Source: Siphonodentalium dalli (Eukaryota; Mollusca; Scaphopoda; Gadilida; Siphonodentaliidae). From it: a DNA stretch of 64,000 bases. The stretch covers positions 44,800,194 to 44,864,193 of the forward strand of contig CP136069.1 in assembly GCA_032622095.1 (NCBI GenBank), written 5' to 3'. Position numbers and translations under genes: made by a program. This document shows, piece by piece, positions 57,901 to 60,350 of this stretch (the stretch's first letter is position 1; each line of letters starts with the position of its first letter). Under the pieces are notes generated by a model. The model had not been told where the DNA came from and ran no database searches. It was given only the letters and a program-made list of their open reading frames with translations.

Positions 57901-60048
57901 TGATTGGTATAAGAACAAAATCTGTCTATATTTTGATATTCTTTCTGTTTATGGCGGTTTTAACGGATGTGATTATTTTAATAACAATATCCATTGCGAA
58001 GGCCATCCGTGCCTTTAATTATTCCACTTAGTTACTAAAACTCGTTCACAGAAGTATTCGGTGAATAACAATTGCTTCACAGGCATATTGCAGGATAAAA
58101 ATGCATAAATAAAACATTTCTACGACCTACCGAGTGGTGTCTTTTTATGTTTACCCATACCATGTATGGTAAACATAGTGTCGTTGTCCGGATTGACCAC
58201 TCGTCGTTCGTCCGTCCGTCCGTCCGTCTGTCCGTCCGTCCGTAGACACTTCACGTGTAATGCGATAACTCAAACATTTTCTATCCAATCAGAAGCAAAT
58301 TTTGTATATGGGTATATCAGCCCAAAATACAGATCGAGTTCGAATTTGGGTTTGATCCGAGTTTTTGTTACAGAGTTATGGCCCTTTTTCGACTTAGAAT
58401 TCACACATTCTGCCATAACTCAAACATTTTTTATCTGATTGGAACCAAATTTGGTATGTGAGTTTCACAGCCCACAATACAGATCTAGTTCGAATATGGG
58501 TTATTTTAAAGGAGTTATGACCATTTTTCAAAAAAAAAAAATCGATTTAAATTTTTTTTTTTTTTAACTTTTATAATAATAATAAAAAAAATGTCATTGA
58601 CATTGTCATTTGTTTTCATTTAGATATTGATGATTATGATACAAGTTGATAAAAAGATTTCCAATGTGTCCCTTTAATTTTTTAATTAATTCACCAATTG
58701 CATTTGGACTACTTAGCTATTGATAAAGCTATATTATTTTCTGATGTCTCTTATGCCAATGTGCAAATAATCTGATAAAGAAGGCTATGGTATCTAATTT
58801 AAAATAAGATTCAACAATAAACATCACATGATATTAACAGTAGACTTGGACATCTGTGCTGCAGAGTTATATCTTCAGATGGTCTGATATCATTATAATT
58901 GTTATTGGTTTAATAGAGGTCAGTGTTCAACATAAACAATTCCTGTGATTTTTTGACAGCTGTGCTATATAATTGAAATTAATGGGTCAGTGGTGAGGTT
59001 GCTTATCTGTATACTAGGACACATTATTATTGTAAACTTAAATTGGACTCTCTTAACCCAAGTATTCCATGTCCAGGTCACACCTACACATTTAACCCAC
59101 GGACTTGCTGGCTGTGGTGGTTTAGCATTACAGATCCTGTACCAGTGCATTCTCTTATATAAATGCCAGTGACCCATAAATTCCAATAATTTGTGTTATG
59201 TACATTTGTCTATAATAGTACATAACAGTATACTCTATAATTCAACACCAAAACTCTCATTTATCCGATCATATTAAATTTTTATCGCCAAGGGATGGGT
59301 TAACATCTGCCGATCGTGATCGGCCTCTCGTTTTTTATCAGGTTAAGGGATGCACCTTTTCTCATATTGTGCTATTCATATATCGGGGTGCGGATAGCTC
59401 AATTGGTTAGGTAGTTCGGCAAAATACCTGGACAAATTATAAACTGGACCTACTTGATCCCTCTCCGTAGTGAGAGTAAGAGATTGGCCATGGATCAGTA
59501 TCTTCACTGAATTAGGTTTCACATGTGCTCATAATGGTTGGCTTCTTTTTAAAATCAGACTCATTATCAATTCATATAATTTCTCCATTTATCTTCTAGA
59601 TAAAGTATATGTAATCGGAGGAAGTGATGGCGTTCTGTGCCTCAACAGCACTGAACTTTATGATCTAAAGGTAAACAAATGGGTGTTTGGTGTCGAAATG
59701 TCCAAAAGTCGAGCCAACGCCGGAGTTGCTGTTTTGGAAGATACCATTTATGCTGTAGGTGGCTTCAGTGGAAAGAAATTTCTGCACACGATGGAATGTT
59801 TCAACCCAGAAGCTAACGAATGGCATTTTTACATGAGCATGGAAGATGTGGTGAGAAGCTCGGCCGACGAGTCAGATTCCCAGAAAATCAACGGAAGAAT
59901 ACCTGGCACGAAAACAGGTGGATTGATGAAGAGTAAGAAATTCACGAAATCCAAACATAGTAAAGCCGTCTCCTTATCAAATGGCAGCTCAGACCTAAAC
60001 GGAAGAGACTCAACCTCGAGCATTAAGGAGGAGACTCCTGAGAGCTAA
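21634..60048 (+). CDS. IVNS1ABP: BTB-BACK-Kelch protein, IVNS1ABP (NS1-binding protein / KLHL39) homologue, 11 coding exons
   Basis: Joining 21634..21938, 25245..25369, 26912..27040, 32728..32849, 36249..36371, 37161..37323, 44104..44331, 53612..53857, 55239..55364, 57021..57194 and 59600..60048 gives 2190 nt, 729 residues plus TAA; every junction is GT-AG and keeps frame. BTB spans about residues 28-135 (FCDVKL at 41-46, AHKVILASSS at 55-64). BACK spans about 137-255 (NCLGIRQFA, LPRIQAEII, then VLYLSADNALLDC). A polar linker follows at 269-378. Six Kelch blades cover about 379-660, with Gly-Gly pairs at 399, 446, 493, 540, 587 and 634 and blade Trp at 420, 467, 514, 561, 608 and 655. The conserved linker strand (KEWSNIAS) and the blade-1 motif GGYDRGECLKT point to IVNS1ABP rather than another KLHL. 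In vertebrates this host protein (about 640 residues) is linked to actin stabilisation and RNA-processing factors; a role here is inferred. The residues after 660 have no counterpart I know of. The start is the first ATG after the acceptor at 21614-21615. Confidence 0.93.
21951..22170. mobile_element. Family F palindrome, copy F5, next to exon 1 donor
   Basis: TA borders and ~100-bp arms around AGCTCTCCCCGAGAGCT. It begins 13 nt after the last base of exon 1, so the start of intron 1 would fold into a long hairpin. A small scar (ATCCTGGTAAATGGGTAA) lies in the right arm. Confidence 0.85.
22171..22427. other. Intron 1 segment without recognised features
   Basis: AT-rich intronic sequence. Confidence 0.35.
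22428..22818 (+). mobile_element. Family A MITE, copy A9
   Basis: It has TTAA at both ends and lies in intron 1. The second hairpin has GAGTCGACCTATGGTCGACTC, the only copy where the usual one-base mismatch of the stem is repaired to a perfect palindrome. Confidence 0.83.
22884..23071. mobile_element. Family F palindrome, copy F6, truncated arms
   Basis: TA-CAGTAATGACC to GGCATTACTG-TA. Parts of both inner arms are missing or rearranged (TTGCCTGCCGTTCATCGG). Confidence 0.78.
23072..23683. other. Intron 1 segment without recognised features
   Basis: No ORF or repeat supported. Confidence 0.35.
23684..23754 (-). mobile_element. Family B fragment
   Basis: TTAACCCTTTCATGACGAGA, GCATTAAAGATC and one arm CTGCATTCTCTTATATATG, then an abrupt switch into family E at TGTCTGTCATTTGCAG. 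Confidence 0.65.
23755..24138 (+). mobile_element. Family E element E5
   Basis: Both hairpins are present (GAATGAGGTCACCAAAGG and GAGGTCCCCAGAGGATGAGT with their inverses) and the right end is AATGACAGACACACTGTTC. The outermost left terminus was lost at the junction with family B. Confidence 0.7.
24139..24504. other. Intron 1 segment without recognised features
   Basis: AT-rich; nothing supported. Confidence 0.35.
24505..24660. repeat. GTAATCGATTAC-type tandem low-complexity repeat
   Basis: GTAATCGATTACATT and GTAATTGTAAT units occur several times with variations, including the palindromic word TAATCGATTA. Confidence 0.65.
24716..25194 (+). mobile_element. Family C MITE, copy C2
   Basis: TTAA at both ends; CTCTTTCAGTACCAGGTCCG to CTGGCACTGAAAGGG. 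It keeps a nearly intact hairpin cassette (loop GTCGACCATATGTCGCC) and a 26-base A tract at 25099-25124. It ends 50 nt before exon 2. Confidence 0.78.
25245..25369 (+). CDS. IVNS1ABP: Exon 2: BTB C-terminal helices, start of BACK
   Basis: The acceptor is TTTTTTTTGTAG, the donor GTAAGA. It encodes residues 102-143. The segment VYRTATQLKLESVIQACGDY is the helical pair that closes BTB and leads into the 3-box region used by many KLHL proteins for Cullin-3. Whether this protein binds Cullin-3 cannot be read from the sequence. Confidence 0.92.
25826..26351. mobile_element. hAT-like non-autonomous element
   Basis: Termini AGGGTCCGCGCTGG and CAGCGCGAACCCT are inverse. The flanks GGTGTCAC (25826-25833) and GGTGTCAT (26344-26351) are a 7/8 target duplication. 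The interior repeats TTTTGCCAAATGAAAATAT. No transposase is visible. It lies in intron 2. Confidence 0.72.
26352..26911. other. Intron 2 distal part, no feature recognised
   Basis: An 111-codon frame at 26292-26627 overlaps the hAT-like end and has no domain. Confidence 0.35.
26912..27040 (+). CDS. IVNS1ABP: Exon 3: BACK domain, first part
   Basis: The acceptor is TACTATTTTAG, the donor GTAAGC, phase 1 at both ends (129 nt). It encodes IRQFADDENLKQNIDLY and then SKYIFELPRIQAEII, the BACK helices found at the same place in IVNS1ABP. Confidence 0.92.
27191..27640 (+). mobile_element. Family E element E6 (full length)
   Basis: It runs from TGTCTGTCATTTGCAGAATG to TAATAACAGACACGCTATA with both hairpins (stems around TTTAGTGACGCTATCCC and TTTGGTGATGCTAGCCC) and the middle AATCGAGGTTCTCAATGGATG. 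The outer left terminus has diverged. Confidence 0.72.
27641..28476. other. Intron 3 segment
   Basis: 27680-27715 resembles a fragment of family D (TTCATTGGTGG, AAAATGTTCAGATAATAA); the rest shows nothing recognisable. Confidence 0.4.
28477..28732 (-). mobile_element. Family B piggyBac-like MITE, copy B1
   Basis: TTAA at both ends; left CCCTTTCATGGCGGGAGCTG, right AGCTCCAGTCATGGAAGGG. Two hairpins use the same TGCATTCTCTTATATATG arms as family A but with the stem CTCCC-ATA-GGGAG. The middle carries CACAAGGTCAATGTAAATAT. Confidence 0.8.
29100..29400 (+). mobile_element. Family N, two partial tandem copies with empty TTAA sites
   Basis: GGGTAATTTGACC, CTATTAGATAGTCCC and CTCAGATGTCTTAAAAGGGC occur twice (TTAA at 29160-29163 and 29302-29305), followed by CCCAAAATGGTTGCAAT. 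These are the uninterrupted versions of the site that holds MITE A1. Confidence 0.7.
29409..29555 (+). mobile_element. Family E fragment E7
   Basis: The right half only: CCTAGGTCTCCCATAGCAGT, then the second hairpin GAGGTCCCCAGAGGGTGAAT with its inverse and AAATGACAGGCACACTAA. Confidence 0.65.
29556..31725. other. Large intron 3 segment, no gene recognised
   Basis: AT-rich and T-tract-rich with scattered chance frames. Includes a CTAT microsatellite near 29675 and a 14-base G tract at 31405-31418. Confidence 0.4.
31726..31992 (+). mobile_element. Family E element E8, complete with 8-bp target duplication
   Basis: The element at 31734-31984 has perfect 29-bp terminal repeats starting CAAGCCTTGAAATAGGGTGT. 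It is flanked by TCTACCAT on both sides (31726-31733 and 31985-31992). Inside are two consecutive hairpins with TTCACCCTCTGGG arms and nothing else. The 8-bp duplication is compatible with hAT or a Merlin-like origin. Confidence 0.85.
32325..32558 (+). mobile_element. Family B MITE, copy B2, left end decayed
   Basis: The right end CCCATCATGAATCCCGTGAA-ATGGTTAA is disrupted by a few bases. Both hairpins are present; the first loop is TCTCCTATATATATTAGGGAC. Confidence 0.7.
32728..32849 (+). CDS. IVNS1ABP: Exon 4: BACK domain, middle
   Basis: The acceptor is CTATTGGCAG and the donor CAG|GTGTTC, which is weaker than the other donors. It encodes ADSDLLSSTNEKHLFELVLN and then WAKTAML to LTDQ. The split Gly codon from exon 3 and the phase-0 exit fit both neighbours. 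The open frame reaching upstream to 32619 looks like a signal peptide but is intron sequence. Confidence 0.9.
33100..33345 (+). mobile_element. Pearl/HINE-like fragment I3
   Basis: TATACGCCTAAAAAACGGGA is followed by GTCTGTCTGTCCATCCATCC, TTTCTGGATGATAACTTGAG, ATACAGGTCAAGTTCAAATT and AGAGTTACGGCCC, the start and one core unit of the I family. Confidence 0.55.
33401..33617. mobile_element. Family F palindrome, copy F7
   Basis: TA borders and arms of ~100 bp with few mismatches (for example AAGCACTCGGGGAGAGCTTT at the turn). Intron 4. Confidence 0.86.
33618..34743. other. Intron 4 segment with family K copy 2
   Basis: 33911-33990 runs from GGCCTTAAAATCC to GATTTTAAGCCC, a shortened relative of the element at 3426-3545. 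A 109-codon frame at 34096-34425 is hydrophobic but has no family signature and is likely chance. Confidence 0.5.
34744..35271. mobile_element. Family P: ~350-bp palindromic element plus unique tail
   Basis: 34744-34905 (GGGGGACTGTATCC, CATCTCCTTTTGTACTCAAC, AATACACTCATGTGCTCTAT) pairs in inverse with 34940-35096 (CATAGAGCGCATGAGTGTAT, GTTGAGTATAAAAGGAGATG, GCAGTACCCC). The tail 35097-35271 is found in inverse at 56285-56460 next to one arm of the same palindrome. Confidence 0.7.
35272..35533 (+). mobile_element. Family B MITE, copy B3
   Basis: TTAA at both ends; CCCTTCCATGCCTGAAGCTT to TCCCATCATGAAAGGG; two hairpins with CTCC-type stems and TTACCTTGACCTGGTAAGCC between them. It is inserted at the edge of the family P tail. 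Confidence 0.82.
35534..36248. other. Intron 4 distal part, no feature recognised
   Basis: A 94-codon frame at 35861-36145 lacks any family signature. The sequence runs into the exon 5 acceptor. Confidence 0.4.
36249..36371 (+). CDS. IVNS1ABP: Exon 5: end of BACK and start of linker
   Basis: It is phase 0 at both ends, 41 codons, acceptor TTTTTTTCACCAG, donor GTAAGG. VNVLYLSADNALLDC matches the distinctive end of the BACK domain in IVNS1ABP. After this the sequence becomes acidic, then basic (KKSKSRK). A hAT-like element begins directly behind the donor hexamer. Confidence 0.92.
36378..36833. mobile_element. hAT-like MITE at the start of intron 5
   Basis: The element at 36386-36825 has termini TAGGGCTGCCATGATTC and GAATCGTTGCAGCCCTA. 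It is flanked by CCCCAATC (36378-36385) and GCCCAATC (36826-36833), a 7/8 octamer duplication. TAGGGCTGC termini are widespread among hAT MITEs. The first octamer begins directly after the GTAAGG donor hexamer of exon 5. Confidence 0.8.
37046..37125. mobile_element. Family D fragment
   Basis: TTAACCTTTTCTATACTAAA, then GTGAAATGTTCAGATAATAA and GTTCAACAAA, ending about 35 nt before exon 6. Confidence 0.55.
37161..37323 (+). CDS. IVNS1ABP: Exon 6: inter-domain linker
   Basis: The acceptor is TTTTTATCAACAG, the donor GTAAGT (phase 1). It encodes a low-complexity linker ending in EKEWSNIASIQTG, which corresponds to the conserved Trp-containing strand upstream of the propeller. A family B MITE starts immediately behind the donor. 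Confidence 0.9.
37330..37580 (+). mobile_element. Family B MITE, copy B4, directly behind exon 6 donor
   Basis: It starts AAAACCCTTCCATGACAGGA immediately after GTAAGT (37324-37329) and ends AATGAAAGGG-TTAA. The left TTAA has decayed to AAAA. Both CTCCC-type hairpins are present with a few changes. Confidence 0.8.
37581..38843. other. Intron 6 segment, no gene recognised
   Basis: AT-rich with no supported ORF or repeat. Confidence 0.4.
38844..39083 (-). mobile_element. Family B MITE, copy B5, worn
   Basis: Left TTGAACCCTTTGATGACGGA, right ACTCCAGTCACAGAATGGTTA: both TTAA targets are mutated. The first hairpin has lost half of its stem. Confidence 0.68.
39123..39183. mobile_element. Family D end fragment
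   Basis: ATGGATTCTCCCATTTAGTT followed by AAAAGTATACATTGGAATGG is the inner part of the D right end in inverse. Confidence 0.55.
39184..40062 (+). mobile_element. Pearl/HINE-like element I4, left part
   Basis: It opens with the hairpin CCCCCGACTTGAAAAGTCGGCGGG (stem CGACTT/AAGTCG), then GTCCGTCC microsatellite. Core units are marked by CATTTTGCATTATTGTTCAG at 39252, 39400, 39571 and 39925, each with GCTGATATTTGGTATGGTGA and GAACAGCTACATGCATAGCG. It is split from its right part (41672-41885) by G3. Confidence 0.65.
40063..41671 (+). mobile_element. Pearl/HINE-like element G3 nested in I4
   Basis: Start AGCTCAACTTTACTTTG with its stem partner; about nine ~160-bp units with ACATGTAGATGGGAACGAGT; end GTGTCATTGACACTTTCATTT given as GTGTCATTGACAC plus TTTCATTT. 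The I4 sequence breaks in the T tract at CCCTTTTTT and resumes at ACTTAGAAAATTCAATTTTA. Confidence 0.72.
41672..41885 (+). mobile_element. Pearl/HINE-like element I4, right part
   Basis: ACTTAGAAAATTCAATTTTA, GATCGCGTGAGCTTTGGTGG and TACGATTGCAAATCCCGTAT match 39719-39800. The end near 41885 is uncertain. Confidence 0.6.
42040..42165. mobile_element. Family D fragment
   Basis: GGAGGGGTGTTCAGGAAATG, then GGTGGGAAATGTTCAGATAA: an inverse D interior next to family B copy B6. Confidence 0.5.
42176..42419 (+). mobile_element. Family B MITE, copy B6
   Basis: TTAA at both ends; CCCTTCCATGACTGGAGCTT to CCCATCATGAAAGGG. The second hairpin lost its right arm (TTCATAGATAAGAAATTGTA). Confidence 0.75.
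42428..42749. other. Intron 6 segment with a family D end
   Basis: 42430-42475 carries TTAACCCTTTCTTTACTTAA and GGATTCTCCCATTCAG; the remainder has no recognised feature. Confidence 0.4.
42750..43067 (+). mobile_element. Family E element E9, right end lost
   Basis: GGTCATTTGCAGAATGAGGT, its first hairpin, the middle GGTCTCCCATAGGAGATGAG, and the start of the second hairpin GAGGTCCCCAGAGGATGAAT, which stops at GCTAGCTCTCTGTG. Confidence 0.65.
43068..43479. other. Intron 6 segment, no feature recognised
   Basis: Open frames exist on both strands across 43212-43494, but neither shows family motifs. Confidence 0.35.
43480..43556. mobile_element. Family D end fragment
   Basis: CCTCCAAATGTACAATAGAC, then AGAAGAATCCATTCGGTATA and GATAGGGGTAA: the right end of a D copy, with E10 inserted just beyond it. 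Confidence 0.55.
43557..44000 (+). mobile_element. Family E element E10, full length with target duplication
   Basis: The element at 43565-43992 runs from CAAGCCTTGAAATAGTGTAT to CACTATTTCAAGTCTTG. Flanks CCTATTTA (43557-43564) and CCTATTCA (43993-44000) form a 7/8 octamer duplication. It includes the middle with AGTTGAAGTTGGTGATGTTC and both hairpins. Confidence 0.8.
44104..44331 (+). CDS. IVNS1ABP: Exon 7: linker end and first Kelch strand
   Basis: The acceptor is CATTTCTTTTCAG, the donor GTAAGT; 228 nt, phase 1 at both ends. It encodes MSIAIINGQVMTLQIHF, then a Ser/Pro/Thr-rich stretch (TTPPSPTF), then SPRCAFGLDVLNDQLFACG, which enters blade 1. A family D fragment begins directly behind the donor. 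Confidence 0.92.
44338..44403 (+). mobile_element. Family D fragment directly behind exon 7 donor
   Basis: TTAACCCTTTCTATTCTCAA begins right after GTAAGT (44332-44337) and continues TACTCATTGACGAGTAG and GGAAATGTACAGATAA until copy A10 starts. Confidence 0.72.
44404..44793 (-). mobile_element. Family A MITE, copy A10
   Basis: It is reverse oriented with TTAA at both ends and two hairpins; one arm reads CCAATTCATTC. Intron 7. Confidence 0.83.
44908..45124. mobile_element. Family F palindrome, copy F8
   Basis: TA borders; arms around AGCTCTCCCCAAGAGCT; very similar to F3 including CAAAGCAGAATTATGGG instead of CACAGCAGAATT. Confidence 0.86.
45130..45336 (-). mobile_element. Family B MITE, copy B7, right end missing
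   Basis: TTAACACTTTCGTGATTGGA, GCATTAAAGATCCTGTG, first hairpin, CAAGGTCAAGGTAAATATTG, then the second hairpin, stopping at AAAAGAATAGTT. Confidence 0.7.
45575..45985 (+). mobile_element. Pearl/HINE-like element H1
   Basis: It opens with the hairpin GTTTACCCATACCATAG / TATGGTAAAC, then ATAGTGTCGTCCGG, a GTCCATCC microsatellite, and two core units with ATAACTCAAACATTTT, TCTGATC, ACCAAATTTTGTATATGGGT and TTATGGCCC. Confidence 0.65.
46145..46285. mobile_element. Family D copy, inverse and partial
   Basis: CACTCAGTTATAAAAGTATA, TGGAATAGTCTATTATTCAT, GAGGGG, then AAGCAGACAAC and GAGTATTTAG: the D interior read in inverse. Confidence 0.5.
46286..46612. other. Intron 7 segment, no feature recognised
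   Basis: AT-rich sequence without ORF. Confidence 0.35.
46613..46874 (+). mobile_element. Family D piggyBac-like MITE
   Basis: TTAACCCTTTGTATACTAAA at the left, TTTAGTATAGAAAGGTTAG at the right. In between lie TACTCATTGATGATTGG, a small palindrome around GTTGAACTTATTATCTGAAC, and GAGTGGGAGAATCC. Confidence 0.7.
47080..47325 (+). repeat. Family M unit 1 with hybrid A/B hairpin
   Basis: CCCACTGGACATTGGGACAA, ATAGTTAGAGGTTCATGTAT and CTAAAACTGTCAGTCAATGG lead into a B-type flank (GCAGCTATGCTGGCGCAACA) followed by a hairpin with the family A loop (GTCGACCATAGGTCGCC). Confidence 0.6.
47329..47398. repeat. GC-rich inverted repeat
   Basis: GGCGGCCCGCTGTAGCGGGC and GGTGGTCCGCTACAGCGGGC flank CACGACGTCATTTACG. 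TTAACTCTTTCAACCCGG just before it resembles another TTAA-MITE terminus. Confidence 0.55.
47399..48599. other. Intron 7 segment, no gene recognised
   Basis: A 136-codon frame at 48235-48645 ends in a T-rich low-complexity part and shows no domain. GCCTAGCAACGGTTG and its inverse CAACCGTCGCTAACC / GCCTAGCAACCGTTGCC recur at 47840, 48043 and 48192, pointing to an old inverted repeat. Confidence 0.4.
48600..49095 (+). repeat. Family M unit 2
   Basis: GTGAACGCCACCGGGTGTTG, ATAGTTAAAGGTTCATGTAT, CTGTCAGTCGATGG, then the hybrid flank GGGAGCTGCGCTGGTGCAAC, a hairpin with loop GTCGACCACAGGTCGCC, and T-rich AACAATTTTTATCATTTTT stretches. Confidence 0.6.
49096..49235 (+). repeat. Family M unit 3, partial
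   Basis: GTGAACCCCACTTGACGTCG, ATAGTTAAAGGTTCACGTTT, CACTGTCAGTAGGCTGG; it ends in AAATATAAATAAAACAG without a hairpin. Confidence 0.55.
49236..49649. other. Intron 7 segment
   Basis: Contains a short palindrome GAGTAGATCTACTC (49448-49461); nothing else recognised. Confidence 0.4.
49650..49986 (+). mobile_element. Partial HINE-like element with two ~160-bp units
   Basis: GTCATAACTTGAACAGTAGT to GGTTAAATCGTTTTGTTGGG contains two units, each with GGATGTTCACTACTATGAGG and GTTAAATCGTTTTGTT (the first reads GTGTTAAATCG). The T tract after it holds the start of G2. Confidence 0.5.
49987..53597 (+). mobile_element. Pearl/HINE-like element G2, ~21 tandem units, ends at exon 8
   Basis: It opens AGCTCAACTTACTTG / GTAAGTTTGAGCT followed by GTCCGTGTGTCC words. 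The marker ACATGTAGATGGGAACGAGT recurs at about 50153, 50309, 50478, 50637, 50794, 50956, 51119 and on to about 53196, every 156-169 bp. Units alternate between CCATCTTGGATTTTACTCTT and CCATCTTGGATTTCAAGATT versions, and larger blocks repeat at 483 and 802 bp. It ends AGCTACAGTGTCATTGACAC plus TTTCATTT, 14 nt before the exon 8 start. Minus-strand frames of 70-76 codons are shadows. Confidence 0.78.
53612..53857 (+). CDS. IVNS1ABP: Exon 8: Kelch blades 1-2
   Basis: The acceptor is ATGTATATTCCAG, the donor GTAAAT; 246 nt, phase 1 at both ends. It encodes GGYDRGECLKTCEIYD, W420, MPRGRF, GG446-447, VECYDPTSNSW. Only 14 nt separate the exon from the 3' end of a large Helentron-like array. Confidence 0.93.
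53858..54750. other. Intron 8 proximal part, no feature recognised
   Basis: AT-rich sequence without repeat or ORF. Confidence 0.4.
54751..54940. mobile_element. Family F palindrome, copy F9, left end lost
   Basis: It starts at TTAACCACAGCAGAATTATG; right end ATTACTG-TA intact; turn AGCTCTCGCCGAGAGCT. Confidence 0.8.
55239..55364 (+). CDS. IVNS1ABP: Exon 9: Kelch blade 3
   Basis: The acceptor is CTATTTTACCAG, the donor GTGAGT; 126 nt, phase 1 at both ends. It encodes VVSMNGKLYCIGG, TCEMYDPKTDKW, SIAPLNI, a complete blade with the Gly-Gly, Tyr and Trp signature. Confidence 0.93.
55471..55870 (-). mobile_element. Family A MITE, copy A11
   Basis: It is reverse oriented with TTAA at both ends and two hairpins; one loop has CTATGGTCGGCTC. 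Intron 9. It is preceded by an A tract at 55424-55438. Confidence 0.84.
56025..56284 (-). mobile_element. Family B MITE, copy B8
   Basis: TTAACCATTTCGTGACTGGA to AGCTCCAGTCATGGAAGGG-TTAA; two hairpins, the first loop shortened (GCATCTTCCATAGGGAGCC). It is inserted at the edge of family P. Confidence 0.8.
56285..56545 (-). mobile_element. Family P, second copy (partial)
   Basis: GCTTAACAATTCATATGGAG, GTCCAGTGCACATCATGTGG, CATCTATATCAAAGACGGG and CCATCTCCTTTTATACTCAA match 34744-35271 in inverse. Only one arm of the palindrome remains. Confidence 0.68.
56740..56997 (+). mobile_element. Family D MITE upstream of exon 10
   Basis: TTAACCCTATCTTTACTAAA to CAGTATGGAAAGGG-TTAA, with the inner palindrome AAGTTCAACAAACGACCATA / GACCGTTTGTTGAACTTATT. 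It ends 23 nt before exon 10. Confidence 0.78.
57021..57194 (+). CDS. IVNS1ABP: Exon 10: Kelch blade 4
   Basis: The acceptor is GTCTTCTGCTTCAG, the donor GTAACT; 174 nt, phase 1 at both ends. It encodes RSQCGVCALHGKLFVVGG, DCWNVLNSMEIYDP, NIPRRGAG. It is more GC-rich than its surroundings and sits between two family D MITEs in the same orientation. Confidence 0.93.
57227..57473 (+). mobile_element. Family D MITE downstream of exon 10
   Basis: TTAACCCTTTCATTACTAAA to TTTAGTATAGAAAGGG-TTAA, in the same orientation as the copy before exon 10. It starts 33 nt after the exon. Confidence 0.78.
57474..57879. other. Intron 10 segment, no feature recognised
   Basis: AT-rich sequence without ORF. Confidence 0.35.
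57880..58018 (+). repeat. Family J repeat, copy 1
   Basis: ATGCGATATTTATGATTGGT, CTGTCTATATTTTGATATTC, TATGGCGGTTTTAACGG and GCCATCCGTGCCTTTAAT match 62790-62937 at roughly 70-80 percent by eye. Confidence 0.55.
58149..58620 (+). mobile_element. Pearl/HINE-like element H2
   Basis: It opens GTTTACCCATACCATG / TATGGTAAAC, then a GTCCGTCC microsatellite (58210-58245), two core units with ATAACTCAAACATTTT and CAGATCGAGTTCGAATTT, and an A/T-tract end ATGTCATTGACATTGTCATT that resembles the end of family G. Confidence 0.68.
58621..59089. other. Intron 10 segment, no feature recognised
   Basis: TTCACCAATTGCATTTGGAC at about 58690 echoes 70-110 (CACCAACTCCATTCCATGCC then TTTGGACTACTTAGCTATT), a weak shared repeat. 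Confidence 0.4.
59090..59165 (-). mobile_element. Family B fragment
   Basis: TTAACCCACGGACTTGCTGG, TTTAGCATTACAGATCCTGT and one hairpin arm, then truncated at TATAAATGCC. Confidence 0.55.
59386..59470 (+). repeat. Possible tRNA-derived SINE head
   Basis: GGTGCGGATAGCTCAATTGG contains TAGCTCAATTGG (59395-59406), a full match to the pol III A-box TRGYNNARNNGG, at the right place in a tRNA-like head. A convincing B-box is not seen, so this is a decayed fragment, not a functional tRNA. Confidence 0.4.
59600..60048 (+). CDS. IVNS1ABP: Exon 11: Kelch blades 5-6, C-terminal tail, stop
   Basis: The acceptor is CCATTTATCTTCTAG. It encodes KVYVIGGSDGVLCLNSTELY, MSKSRANAGVAVL, TIYAVGG and ECFNPEANEWHFY, completing the propeller. 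A tail of about 69 residues follows (661-729), rich in Ser and Lys with a basic run KSKKFTKSKHSK that could be a nuclear-localisation signal (inference). Stop TAA is at 60046-60048. Confidence 0.93.
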
Positions 60049-60080
60049 CCTCAGACGATATTCAGAATACACTGTGACAT

Positions 60081-60208
60081 AGTCAACTCGTTATCCTAAA
60101 ACATCAATTAAAAGTCAACTCGTTATCCTAAAACATCAATTAAAAGTCAACTCGTTATCCTAAAACATCAAATAAAATGTAACTCGTTATCCTAAAACAT
60201 CAATTAAA
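60081..60208 (+). promoter_or_regulatory. IVNS1ABP: 3' UTR 32-bp tandem repeat carrying four poly(A) hexamers
   Basis: Four copies of a 32-bp unit (core CAACTCGTTATCCTAAAACA) start 33 nt after the stop. Each copy ends in a poly(A) hexamer: ATTAAA at 60107, 60139 and 60203, and the canonical AATAAA at 60171. Further AATAAA sites at 61225 and 61882 could serve longer transcripts. Which is used is unknown. Confidence 0.65.
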
Positions 60209-60221
60209 ATGAACACCATAT

Positions 60222-60350
60222 TCAAGTCTGCAAATAGTGTGTCTGTCATTTGCAGAATGAGGTCCTCAGAGTGTGAATTTAGTGATGATATCCCGCACAG
60301 CGGGCTAGCATCACCAAATTCACCCTCTGGGGACCTCATTTTGCTTTGGA
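60222..60350 (+). mobile_element. Family E fragment E11 in the 3' flank
   Basis: CAAGTCTGCAAATAGTGTGT, CTGTCATTTGCAGAATGAGG, and one hairpin ending ACCTCATTTTGCTTTGG; the second half is absent. Confidence 0.65.

Noticed and set aside
59386-59470. A functional tRNA gene
   Set aside because: Only the A-box part is tRNA-like; no cloverleaf, anticodon arm or B-box can be formed.
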